This document shows, piece by piece, positions 1-10,839 of a DNA stretch of 64,000 nucleotides. The notes below the pieces were generated by a model. It ran no database searches. It had not been told where the DNA came from and saw only the letters and a list, made by a program, of their open reading frames with translations. The DNA is from Mycobacterium sp. MFM001 (GTDB taxonomy: Bacteria > Actinomycetota > Actinomycetes > Mycobacteriales > Mycobacteriaceae). Each line of letters opens with the position of its first letter. The stretch's first letter is position 1. Location of the stretch: assembly GCF_003402475.1 (NCBI RefSeq), contig NZ_BFAB01000001.1:539333-603332 (forward strand), read 5' to 3'. The translations under genes were made by a program, and so were the position numbers.

Positions 1-1
1 G

Positions 2-2954
<2,953 letters not shown>

Positions 2955-2962
<8 letters not shown>

Positions 2963-4421
2963 TCCGAAGGGCTTTCTGAAATACACCCACCGCGAGACGC
3001 CGAAACGTCGACCGGTGGAACTGCGGCTTCGTGACTGGAACGAGGTCTACGAAGACTTTCCGCACGAGACGTTGCAGCAGCAGGCGACCCGCTGCATGGA
3101 CTGCGGAATTCCGTTCTGCCACAACGGTTGTCCGCTGGGCAACCTGATCCCGGAATGGAATGACCTGACCCGCACCGGTCGGTGGCGCGACGCGATAGAA
3201 CGGCTGCACGCCACCAACAACTTTCCCGACTTCACCGGTCGGCTTTGTCCCGCCCCGTGCGAATCGTCGTGCGTGCTGGGCATCAACCAGGATCCGGTGA
3301 CCATCAAGCAGATCGAGCTGGAGATCATCGACAACGCCTTCGACGAGGGCTGGGTAGTGCCGTTGCCACCGGATCGGTTGACCGGCAAGACGGTTGCGGT
3401 GGTGGGATCTGGCCCGGCCGGTCTGGCTGCCGCACAGCAACTCACTCGGGCCGGGCATGCCGTGACCGTGTTCGAGCGTGCTGACCGGATCGGTGGGCTG
3501 CTGCGTTACGGCATTCCCGAGTTCAAGATGGAAAAGCGCCATCTGAATCGCCGGCTGGACCAGATGCGGGCCGAGGGCACCGAGTTCCGCGCCGGGGTCA
3601 ACGTCGGCGTCGACATCACCGCCGAGCAACTGCGTGCCGACTTCGACGCGGTGGTGCTGGCCGGCGGTGCGACCGCCTGGCGTGATCTGCCCATCCCGGG
3701 CCGCGAGCTCGACGGCATCCACCAGGCGATGGAATTCCTGCCCTGGGCCAACCGGGTGCAGGAAGGCGACGACGTGCTCGGCCCGGACGGCGAGCCGCCG
3801 ATCACCGCCAAGGGCAAGAAAGTCGTCATCATCGGCGGCGGCGACACCGGTGCCGACTGTCTGGGAACCGTGCACCGTCAGGGCGCCGCCAGCGTGCACC
3901 AGTTCGAGATCATGCCGCGCCCGCCGGAGACCCGCGCCCCGTCGACGCCGTGGCCGATGTATGAGCTGATGTTCCGGGTGTCGTCGGCGCACGAAGAAGG
4001 CGGCGAGCGGGTGTTCTCGGTCAACACCGAGGAATTCGTCGGCCGCGACGGTCACGTCACCGCGCTCAAGGTGCATGAGGTGACCATGACCGACGGCAAG
4101 TTCGTCAAGGTCGAGGGCAGCGACTTCGAAATCGAAGCCGACCTGGTTTTGCTGGCGATGGGTTTTGTCGGGCCCGAGAAGTCCGGGCTGCTCACGGATC
4201 TCGGGGTCGAGTTCACTGAACGCGGCAACGTCGCGCGCGGCGATGACTACGAGACCTCCGTGCCGGGCGTCTACGTCGCCGGCGACATGGGGCGGGGCCA
4301 GTCGCTGATCGTGTGGGCGATTGCCGAGGGCCGCGCCGCGGCGGCGGCCGTGGACCGCTTCCTGATGGGCCAGACCGCGCTGCCGGCGCCGATCAAACCC
4401 ACTGCGGCACCACAACGCTAG
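2955..4421 (+). CDS. gltD: Glutamate synthase small subunit
   Basis: Beta subunit (488 aa) of glutamate synthase; it takes electrons from NADPH through FAD and passes them to GltB via 4Fe-4S clusters. N-terminal cysteine motifs [17 protein letters not shown] and [12 protein letters not shown] are the Fe-S ligands. [10 protein letters not shown] is the FAD-binding Rossmann motif and [11 protein letters not shown] the NADPH-binding one; the C-terminal [13 protein letters not shown] is the second FAD contact. The ATG at 2955 lies inside the last codons of gltB and gives the usual family length with the normal MADPKGFL start, so the longer frame beginning at 2898 is not used. Confidence 0.97.
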
Positions 4422-4510
4422 TCACTTCTGACTCAGCCGAAACATTTGATAAATTGCTCGGCGAGTCGTACTCTGTTTGCCAGACGTTAGGTGTCTAATA
4501 ACCCGATATG

Positions 4511-4531
4511 GGCGCCACCGAGCGTGGCGCC
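4511..4531 (+). terminator. Hairpin downstream of gltBD
   Basis: Perfect 8-bp stem GGCGCCAC / GTGGCGCC with a 5-base loop (CGAGC), followed by TCGGTTTGG. It lies 90 bases after gltD and 35 bases before a small coding region. It could end the gltBD transcript or be a leader structure of the small gene; the short T run is weak for an intrinsic terminator. Confidence 0.45.
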
Positions 4532-4565
4532 TCGGTTTGGTTGACCGACCGCAGGAGTGATCACT

Positions 4566-4706
4566 GTGCATATCAACCCAGTGCCCCGGTCGCGGGTGGG
4601 GCGAATCGCCTGGTCATGGTTTCGGCACCCGGTTAAGAGCCGTGAATTCCCCGCCCGCCACGAACGTCTGGTGACCGCCGAAGAGCTCCTGCGGTTCGGC
4701 GTTTGA
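4566..4706 (+). CDS. Small basic hypothetical protein (46 aa)
   Basis: Short reading frame starting with GTG, with a good ribosome binding site AGGAG at 4553-4557, eight bases upstream. The product is arginine-rich, contains tryptophans in the segment RIAWSWFRHPVKSREFP and ends TAEELLRFGV. There is no signal peptide or clear membrane segment. It sits where M. tuberculosis has the short gene Rv3857c after gltD, but I cannot confirm homology. The codon pattern is consistent with a real high-GC gene. Function unknown. Confidence 0.55.
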   Translation: MHINPVPRSRVGRIAWSWFRHPVKSREFPARHERLVTAEELLRFGV

Positions 4707-4794
4707 TGGTCTCTCCTTAGTCGATCCAACGGCTCCGCAGGTTTGCTCTACTTAATCAAGCTGTTATCTGGCGTCGTCCGCCCTGTGACCGGGC

Positions 4795-5643
4795 TCACGT
4801 GGTCAACCCCGAATCGCGGATCGCCTCGGCCAGCGGTTCGAGCACGGCGGGGTCGTGCGGCGGAGTGATGTAGACGATCCCCAGATCCAGCCCCTCGGCG
4901 GCCAGCGCGGCGGCGTCGTCGACGACCTTCCGGTAATTGCGGTCCGGGTCCAGGCGCAGGTGTGCCGACAGCATGATTTCTTTCGGGTCGCGCCCGATGT
5001 CGGCGCAATGTGACGCGAGCACGTCGCGCTTGCGCGCGAACTCCTCGGGCGGGCCGCCGACGAAATTCCAGTGCTGGGCGTAGCGGGCGGTGATCCGCAG
5101 CGTGCGCTTCTCGCCGCTGCCGCCGATGCAGATCGGCGGGTGCGGGCGCTGCGGACCTTTGGGTTCGTTGCGGGCGGCTTTGAGCTGGTAGTACTTGCCT
5201 TGAAAATCGGTGCAGTCGGTGGTCAAAAGGCTGGTCAGCACCTCACAGGCCTCTTCGAACCTGTCGAAGCGTTCCTTGAGACTGCCCAGTTCGATGCCAT
5301 AGGCGCCGGACTCCTCCTCGTTCCAGCCGGCGCCGATGCCCAGCTCCAGCCGGCCGTCGGAAATGATGTCGAGCGCGGCGGCCATGTTGGCCAGCACCGC
5401 GGGATGGCGGTAGTGGATGCCGGTGACCAGCGTGCCCAGCCGCAGCCGGGAGGTGGCCTGGGCGAGCGCGGTCAGCGTGGTCCAGCCCTCCAGGCAGGAG
5501 CCGGTGGAATCGCTGAAGATCGGGTAGAAGTGGTCGAAGGTCCAGCCGGACTCGTAGACGTCGATGTCGTCGGCCGCTTTCCAGACGGCCAACATCTGTG
5601 CCCAGGTGGTGTCTTGCGGTGAGGTCTTGAAGGCGAATCGCAT
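4795..5643 (-). CDS. LLM-class F420-dependent oxidoreductase
   Basis: Predicted 282-aa (beta/alpha)8-barrel oxidoreductase of the luciferase-like monooxygenase family that uses coenzyme F420 in actinobacteria. Family features seen are the N-terminal MRFAFKTSPQ strand, WTFDHF near residue 38, the substrate/cofactor segment RLRLGTLVTGIHYRHPA (about 87-103), LELGIGAGWNEEE and the late PICIGGSGEKRTLRI. The substrate is unknown. The ATG at 5643 follows a TAGGCT element by 6 bases, which fits a leaderless message. The gene points toward gltBD and has no operon partner. It is not at this place in M. tuberculosis. Confidence 0.85.
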   Translation of the reverse strand: MRFAFKTSPQDTTWAQMLAVWKAADDIDVYESGWTFDHFYPIFSDSTGSCLEGWTTLTALAQATSRLRLGTLVTGIHYRHPAVLANMAAALDIISDGRLELGIGAGWNEEESGAYGIELGSLKERFDRFEEACEVLTSLLTTDCTDFQGKYYQLKAARNEPKGPQRPHPPICIGGSGEKRTLRITARYAQHWNFVGGPPEEFARKRDVLASHCADIGRDPKEIMLSAHLRLDPDRNYRKVVDDAAALAAEGLDLGIVYITPPHDPAVLEPLAEAIRDSGLTT

Positions 5644-5649
5644 TGTCTG

Positions 5650-5655
5650 AGCCTA
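5650..5655 (-). promoter_or_regulatory. -10 element of the LLM oxidoreductase gene
   Basis: TAGGCT on the minus strand, 6 bases before the ATG at 5643. This matches the mycobacterial TANNNT -10 consensus at the spacing of a leaderless transcript. Confidence 0.5.
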
Positions 5656-5701
5656 GCCAGGCATCGAACTTGCCGCGCGCCCAACTAGACTCGGCCGGAC
5701 C

Positions 5702-6136
5702 ATGTGCTGCGACCTCGGTATCGACACCCGCATCACCTTGTTGGCGGCCGGACTGATCTTTCTGCTCGCGCTGGTTTTGGGGGTCTGGAAGTACCGGCAG
5801 ATCATGGCGTCCGACGATCACCGGGCACATCCCTACGTCGACATCGCACATCGCGCGGCCCTGTTGTACTCGTTTGCCACCCTGCTGGCGGCAGTTTTCG
5901 TTGAGCTGAGCGCCTGGCCGAACTGGGTGAACCTGGTCGCGGCGATGGTGCTGGTGTTCTTCTTCGTCGGCGCGATCCTGAGCTACATCGTGCACGGGGC
6001 GCGACGGGATACCACCAACCAGTTCGAGCATGCCGATCGCGGATTGGTCGTGTCGATGGCCTTCTTGATCATCGGCGAGATCGGCGGCTTCGGCGTGCTG
6101 CTGGCCGGGTTCGTCGCCGGACAGCTCCTGACATAG
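5702..6136 (+). CDS. Small integral membrane protein, function unknown
   Basis: 144-aa protein with four predicted membrane segments, at about residues 10-27 (ITLLAAGLIFLLALVLGVW), 52-70, 76-98 (LVAAMVLVFFFVGAILSYIV) and 118-142. The loops carry HRAHPYVDIAHRA and HGARRDTTNQFEHAD, with several histidines and charged residues. No catalytic motif is recognised. It starts at an ATG 11 bases after a TAGACT element, so the leader is very short or absent. It is followed after 15 bases by the PHP-domain gene, with which it may share a transcript. Confidence 0.75.
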   Translation: MCCDLGIDTRITLLAAGLIFLLALVLGVWKYRQIMASDDHRAHPYVDIAHRAALLYSFATLLAAVFVELSAWPNWVNLVAAMVLVFFFVGAILSYIVHGARRDTTNQFEHADRGLVVSMAFLIIGEIGGFGVLLAGFVAGQLLT

Positions 6137-6151
6137 CGGCACACTGGTGTC

Positions 6152-7162
6152 ATGGATCCGGTAGCCGCGCTGCGAGAGATCGCCTACTACAAAGACCGGG
6201 CGCGCGAGGACCCGCGGCGTGTGATGGCCTACCGCAACGCCGCTGACATCGTCGAGGGCCTGAGTGAGGCCGAGCGGGAGCGTCACGGTCAAGCCAACAG
6301 CTGGCAGTCGCTACCGGGCATCGGACCGAAAACTGCGAAGGTGATCGACCAAGCCTGGTCGGGCCGCGAACCCGACTATCTCGTCGAATTACGCTCTGCC
6401 GCAGAGGATCTCGGCGGCGGTGATATCCGGGCGGCACTGCGCGGCGATCTGCATCTGCACTCGAACTGGTCGGACGGCTCGGCGCCAATCGACGAGATGA
6501 TGGCCACCGCCTCGGCGCTGGGCCACGAGTACTGCGCGCTGACCGACCACTCGCCGCGGCTGACCATCGCCAACGGGCTGTCGCCGGAACGGCTTCGCCA
6601 GCAGCTCGACGTGATCGACGGCCTCCGTGAGCAGTTCGCGCCGATGCGCATCCTCACCGGGATCGAAGTCGACATCCTCGAGGACGGCGGCCTGGACCAG
6701 GAACCCGAACTGCTGGAACGTCTCGACATCGTCGTCGCCAGCGTGCATTCCAAGCTGTCGATGGATTCGGAGTCGATGACGCGCCGGATGGTGCGAGCAG
6801 TCAGCAACGAACACACCGACGTGCTGGGCCACTGCACCGGCCGGCTGGTCGCGGGCAATCGCGGCATCCGGCCGGAGTCCAAGTTCGACGCCGAAGCGGT
6901 CTTCACCGCCTGCCGAGATCACGGGACGGCGGTGGAGATTAACTCGCGGCCCGAGCGGCGTGATCCGCCGAGCCGCCTGCTGAACTTGGCGCTCGAACTC
7001 GGCTGCGAGTTCAGCATCGACACCGACGCACACGCCCCGGGCCAGCTCGACTTCCTCGGCTACGGTGCGCAGCGGGCCGTGGACGCCGGCGTTCCCGTCG
7101 ACCGGATCGTCAACACCTGGCCGGTCGACGAGCTGCTGGCGTGGACGGGCTCAGTCCGGTAG
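6152..7162 (+). CDS. HhH plus PHP domain protein (PolX C-terminal type phosphoesterase)
   Basis: 336-aa protein matching Rv3856c. The N-terminal third has a helix-hairpin-helix DNA-binding motif (SLPGIGPKTAKVIDQAW, about residues 51-67). The rest is a PHP metal-dependent phosphoesterase domain: DLHLHSNWSDGS (first HxH pair, about 100-111), ALTDHS, GIEVDIL, ASVHSK and DTDAHAPGQL near the end. The layout resembles the C-terminal part of bacterial PolX, without the polymerase domain. A role in DNA repair or 3' end processing is inferred; the convergent neighbour, overlapping by 12 bases, is a Y-family polymerase. Confidence 0.85.
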   Translation: MDPVAALREIAYYKDRAREDPRRVMAYRNAADIVEGLSEAERERHGQANSWQSLPGIGPKTAKVIDQAWSGREPDYLVELRSAAEDLGGGDIRAALRGDLHLHSNWSDGSAPIDEMMATASALGHEYCALTDHSPRLTIANGLSPERLRQQLDVIDGLREQFAPMRILTGIEVDILEDGGLDQEPELLERLDIVVASVHSKLSMDSESMTRRMVRAVSNEHTDVLGHCTGRLVAGNRGIRPESKFDAEAVFTACRDHGTAVEINSRPERRDPPSRLLNLALELGCEFSIDTDAHAPGQLDFLGYGAQRAVDAGVPVDRIVNTWPVDELLAWTGSVR

Positions 7163-8353
7163 GTGCGGCATCTCCAGGCCGGGATTGCGGCCAACCAGGA
7201 CACCACGCGTCAGCGCGGCCTTGCCGTAGCGGTCACGCACCCGGTCGACCGCCGCGTCGATGGCCGGTGGCTGAGGGTCGGTGAACGGCAGCAGTAACTG
7301 CTCGGCGCCACTGCGGTCGATCTCCGCGACCGCGAACCCGACCAGGGTCAGTCCGCGCTCGGCGATCAGCGGCGCCGCCGACGCGACCAGCCGCCGTGCG
7401 GCGGCCAGGATGATCGCTGTCGACGACGTGGCCCACGGCAAGGTGTGTGACCGGCTGGCCCGGGTGAAGTCGTCGAACCGCAACCGCAACACTACCGTTC
7501 GGCCGGTGCGGCCGGCCTTGCGCATCCGGCCGGTGATCCGGTCGATCAGCGTGATGACGACGGCGTCGATCTCGGCCGCCGACATGCTGCTGCCGGCCCG
7601 GCCCAACGCCCGCTGGGCGCCGATCGATCGCCGGCGCACGGCGGTGCTCACGCGGCGGCGGTCGAGATTGCGGGACAGCGCATACAGCTGGTGACCCATC
7701 GCCCTGCCGACCAGCGCGCCCAGCATCGACTCGCTGAGCTCGGCGACGTCGGCGACGGTCTCGATGCCGTGGGCGCGCAGCTTCTCCGCGGTTACCGCGC
7801 CCACGCCCCACAACCGGCGCACCGGCAGCGGATGCAGGAAGGCGGGCTCGCGTTCGGGCGGCACCAGCAGCAACCCGTCGGGTTTGGCTTCGCGGCTGGC
7901 GACCTTCGCCAAGAACTTCGTCCGGGCGATGCCGACCGTGATCGGCAGCCCCACCCGCTCGCGCACGTCGTCGCGCAGCCGGGCCGCGATCTGGACCGGG
8001 GATCCCGAAACCCGGTGCAGCCCAGACACATCCAGAAACGCTTCGTCCACCGAGATCGGCTCCACCAGTGGAGTGGTGTCGCGGAAGACGTCGAACACCG
8101 CGTCGCTGGCCCGCATGTAGGCGCTCATCCGCGGCGGCACCACTACGGCGTGCGGACACAGCCGCCGCGCCTGTCCGCCGCCCATCGCGGTGCGCACACC
8201 GTAGGCCTTGGCCTCATAGCTGGCGGCCAGCACCACCCCGCCGCCGACGATGACCGGTCGGCCTCGCAGCGCGGGGTCGTCGCGCTGTTCGACGGACGCG
8301 TAGAAGGAGTCCAGGTCCGCATGCAGGATCGAGGCATCCGATCGCACGAACAT
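7151..8353 (-). CDS. dinB3: Y-family DNA polymerase IV (DinB3 type)
   Basis: 400-aa translesion polymerase. Catalytic motifs are ILHADLDSFYASVEQ (about residues 9-23, metal-binding Asp) and SVDEAFLDVSG (Asp-Glu pair); YEAKAYGVRTAM is the nucleotide-binding finger. An HhH segment (LPVRRLWGVGAVTAEKLRAHGI) and the little finger domain follow. Near the C-terminus QLLLPF looks like a beta-clamp binding motif. M. smegmatis has dinB3 near ethA; the position here, about 5 kb from ethR, supports the same identity. The ATG at 8353 is the only workable ATG before the conserved domain. A perfect LexA-type palindrome overlaps it, suggesting SOS control. Confidence 0.88.
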   Translation of the reverse strand: MFVRSDASILHADLDSFYASVEQRDDPALRGRPVIVGGGVVLAASYEAKAYGVRTAMGGGQARRLCPHAVVVPPRMSAYMRASDAVFDVFRDTTPLVEPISVDEAFLDVSGLHRVSGSPVQIAARLRDDVRERVGLPITVGIARTKFLAKVASREAKPDGLLLVPPEREPAFLHPLPVRRLWGVGAVTAEKLRAHGIETVADVAELSESMLGALVGRAMGHQLYALSRNLDRRRVSTAVRRRSIGAQRALGRAGSSMSAAEIDAVVITLIDRITGRMRKAGRTGRTVVLRLRFDDFTRASRSHTLPWATSSTAIILAAARRLVASAAPLIAERGLTLVGFAVAEIDRSGAEQLLLPFTDPQPPAIDAAVDRVRDRYGKAALTRGVLVGRNPGLEMPHLPD

Positions 8354-8360
8354 ATGTTCG
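8347..8360. promoter_or_regulatory. LexA-type SOS box over the dinB3 start codon
   Basis: CGAACATATGTTCG is a perfect 14-bp palindrome and fits the core of the mycobacterial SOS box, CGAAC-N4-GTTCG. It spans the dinB3 ATG at 8353-8351, so LexA bound here would block initiation of a leaderless or short-leader transcript. Confidence 0.7.
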
Positions 8361-8464
8361 CATGCGGAGGCGACAAATCAGCTGGGTTCGCCGCAGAGTG
8401 GCCGGCGGATCGGCAATCTGCTGGCCGCGACGGCGCCCGTAAAGGCACACGAGGATTGCATCGA

Positions 8465-9910
8465 TCAGCCTGGCGCTACCAGAGATGCGAGTTCGGTTCC
8501 GTCGTCAGACAACTGCACGAGAGTGGTGTCGACTCGCCACACATCATGAAACGACCCGATCGGCGACCTGAGAGTCCAGAGAGCATCGCAGGTGGCGAGG
8601 TCATACGCTTCCACGACACGCCCGACGTTGGGGTTGCCATAACTTGCCACCGCCACGGCACCGTCGGTGCCGATGTAGTACGCGTGACCCAAATGGTAGT
8701 CACAAGCCTTTCCCGTTGCGCCAGTCCGCAGATTGTATTGTTGCCACCCCGGGCCGCCAGCGCTTCCGGCGGCTGCGACGAAAAGCGTCGTTCCGATCAG
8801 TCGAGCTTCGACGGGTTTCTCGCCGGACACTTCCAAAAGCTTGACGCCGTCAGGGGTGAATACCGCCCAGTGGTTGTGAAGCATCTCTACGAGCGGCAGG
8901 TCCGGCGCATGCGTATTGAGTTCGCCATCAATGCTTTTTGGGCTCATCCGCTTGCCGGTTTCATTGAAGAACTGGACCCGCCGCTCATGCTTTTCACGGA
9001 CCGCGATGTCCGCGGCAAAGCCGCCCGGGTAGATAACGGTCGTCTGCTGCTCGGAGTTATCCGTCAACTCCGGTCGGATGACCGCGCCATCGCGCAGTGA
9101 AAAAACGACCTCCCCGTCAGATCCGCGGCCGCGCGTAGTCTGGCTGGCGAGCAGCAAGTTTTCAGTGTCCCGCGGGGAAGCATACCGTTGATCCACGTGG
9201 CCATTACCGGGCACGAACCAGGTGGTCTCAGCATGTGGCCCCACGCCATAGACACCTTGGCCTTCTGTTGAGGCGACGGTATAAGTGCCCACTTGGTAGA
9301 CGTTAAGTCTCGGTGGAGTTGTTCGAAGATCGGTCGGACCGGTGTATGACACTCGGCCGCTCCGGGCGTCGACCACCCATGCGGTGATGTTCTTTATGTC
9401 TTTCCTGAGGCATAACACATTAGTTGGACCGTTGAGAAAGCACTTAGGTGCTCGCATCTCGGCCGATAACCGCACCGCAGGAAAAAGGCTGCGACCGTCG
9501 CGCACGTTGATACCGACCAGCCACCATTGCGGGTCAGGTGCTCCCGGACTGCTGGCCACGAAATAAGCATCCTTACCGAGGTTCCCGACGAACGGGTTCG
9601 ATTCGAACGCGTCATCGTTGGTGGCGATCATGCTCCGGCCCGCGACATCAGGTGCCGACGCGGGCAGACCAAGGTCGGTGATACGCGTTCGCCAGCCCGG
9701 GATGGGCGGCACGCGCATCGAAGCCTCCAAAAAAGTCTGTGCCGGTGGTTGCCAAGCCGAGCGGGCGGCGGTGTCCTCGGCGCGCTTTCGCCACATGATC
9801 GTAAGCGTGCCCGCGACAATCACGATGGTGGTGATGGCGAGCGCCGTCACGACTATCGGCCATCGTCGACGCCGAGTCGGTGCCGGTGGGGATCCGGTAT
9901 TCCAAGTCAT
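8465..9910 (-). CDS. Membrane-anchored beta-propeller-like protein next to esp genes
   Basis: 481-aa protein with a short proline/arginine-rich cytoplasmic start, one membrane helix at about residues 18-40 (IVVTALAITTIVIVAGTLTIMW) and a long extracytoplasmic part. That part has repeats resembling PQQ-type beta-propeller blades: WWLVGINVRDGRSLFP, AWVVDARSGRVSYTG, GWQQYNLRTGATGKACDY and VVEAYDLATCDALWTL. No enzyme motif is seen. It starts 40 bases after the EspD-like gene and reads the same way, so it is probably the last gene of that operon. It may be a surface or periplasmic partner of the secreted Esp-like proteins; this is inference from position only. Confidence 0.7.
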   Translation of the reverse strand: MTWNTGSPPAPTRRRRWPIVVTALAITTIVIVAGTLTIMWRKRAEDTAARSAWQPPAQTFLEASMRVPPIPGWRTRITDLGLPASAPDVAGRSMIATNDDAFESNPFVGNLGKDAYFVASSPGAPDPQWWLVGINVRDGRSLFPAVRLSAEMRAPKCFLNGPTNVLCLRKDIKNITAWVVDARSGRVSYTGPTDLRTTPPRLNVYQVGTYTVASTEGQGVYGVGPHAETTWFVPGNGHVDQRYASPRDTENLLLASQTTRGRGSDGEVVFSLRDGAVIRPELTDNSEQQTTVIYPGGFAADIAVREKHERRVQFFNETGKRMSPKSIDGELNTHAPDLPLVEMLHNHWAVFTPDGVKLLEVSGEKPVEARLIGTTLFVAAAGSAGGPGWQQYNLRTGATGKACDYHLGHAYYIGTDGAVAVASYGNPNVGRVVEAYDLATCDALWTLRSPIGSFHDVWRVDTTLVQLSDDGTELASLVAPG

Positions 9911-9949
9911 AGTGAGAAGTTTCGCAGGAGGACGATCGGACGACGGCGC

Positions 9950-10471
9950 TCAGTTCGCTCGATGGCCGTGGTCCGCGTCGTAGTGCGCAGCGAAGAGCCT
10001 GGCCTGTTCGGCGTACACCGTGTCTGGGGACGGCAGGTGCAGTTCGTGCTCGAGAAAGCTGCGCATCGAGACTTCGTCGCGGCCCAGCTGGCGCCCAAAA
10101 TGGGCGATCACCGCATGTAGTCCGGCCTGAGCTTGCTGGCGGGCAAGTATCGAGATGGCCGTGATCTCTTTGCCGAGTTCAGCTTCCGTCATTTCGGTCA
10201 CTTGCGGTGATAGCTCGACCCTCACGACAGTACCGTCCATCATGGCCGTAGCCGACACCGTTCCGGCGGGATTAGTGGCGGTGAACAGGAAGGTCAGCTC
10301 CTGTTCGTCTCTTCCATACGACGATGCTGCATCCCACGGGTCATCGATGTCATCGTCGGCCTGCCTGGGAGGAAGATACGCGTCGAACGCATCGAGGGCG
10401 GACTCGTCGCCAACGCAACCTTCCTCGCTATCGTCCTCCCAAGGCGCGTCAAACGGGCGATTATCAGTCAC
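9950..10471 (-). CDS. EspD/EspH-like ESX secretion-associated protein
   Basis: 173-aa acidic protein resembling the EspD/EspH family of ESX-1 accessory proteins. Shared features are an acidic N-terminus containing ALDAFDAY, then FTATNPAGTVSATAMMDG, VELSPQVTEMTEAELGKEI, an alpha-helical part with LARQQAQAG, and LPSPDTVYAEQARLFAAHYD near the end, where EspD and EspH have LPSPEEAAAAEAEVFATRY. In M. tuberculosis EspD stabilises EspA and EspC. The GTG at 10471 is chosen because it begins 19 bases after the EspC-like stop and gives the family length (EspD and EspH are about 183 aa). It is the third gene of an A-C-D ordered operon. Confidence 0.8.
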   Translation of the reverse strand: MTDNRPFDAPWEDDSEEGCVGDESALDAFDAYLPPRQADDDIDDPWDAASSYGRDEQELTFLFTATNPAGTVSATAMMDGTVVRVELSPQVTEMTEAELGKEITAISILARQQAQAGLHAVIAHFGRQLGRDEVSMRSFLEHELHLPSPDTVYAEQARLFAAHYDADHGHRAN

Positions 10472-10490
10472 GGCTCGTGTCCAGGAGTCT

Positions 10491-10811
10491 TCACATGTTT
10501 CGATCGAGCATCTTGCCCGCCATGTAATCGGTGCTGTTGTAGTTGTAAGCGGCCGTGGTGAGCTTCTCCGCCAACTCGGCCGATGCTTTGAACAAGGCGG
10601 CTCCCGCAGCTTTGCGACCCGTCTCAGCAGCCGAAAAGACCGCGCTGGTAGGTGCGCACACCAAGCCATGAGTCGTGAGGACCCGGGAAGCAGTGTCGCC
10701 GCCAGTCATTCGATTCGCGCCGGTGATCTTGGCTGCTGCGGTGTGCTGTCTTGCAGCGAGCTCGTTGATGTGGTCGGTGAGAACTCGAAGGTTCTCCTGC
10801 TGGTCTGTCAT
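10491..10811 (-). CDS. EspC/EspF-like type VII secreted protein
   Basis: 106-aa helical protein similar in size and layout to EspC and EspF. It starts MTDQQENLRVLTDHINELAA, has TTHGLVCAPTSAVFSAAE in the middle (EspC has ITHGPYCSQFNDTL) and ends with a helix carrying AAYNYNSTDYMAGKML. YNSTD fits the YxxxD type VII secretion signal at the place where EspC has YSEAD. No signal peptide is present, as expected for an ESX substrate. The ATG at 10811 follows AGGG at a suitable distance; upstream in-frame residues overlap the previous gene and are unlike the family. It probably pairs with the EspA-like protein encoded just upstream. Confidence 0.82.
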   Translation of the reverse strand: MTDQQENLRVLTDHINELAARQHTAAAKITGANRMTGGDTASRVLTTHGLVCAPTSAVFSAAETGRKAAGAALFKASAELAEKLTTAAYNYNSTDYMAGKMLDRNM

Positions 10812-10839
10812 AGATTCCCTGTCCTGAGGCGGTTCATTC

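Noticed and set aside
5243..6292. 349-codon minus-strand frame across the LLM oxidoreductase and the membrane protein
   Set aside because: Covers two better supported genes in other frames and changes character midway; no motif.
9950..10669. Longer 239-aa version of the EspD/EspH-like protein
   Set aside because: The extra 66 N-terminal residues come from an out-of-frame reading of the EspC-like gene; GTG 10471 fits the family.
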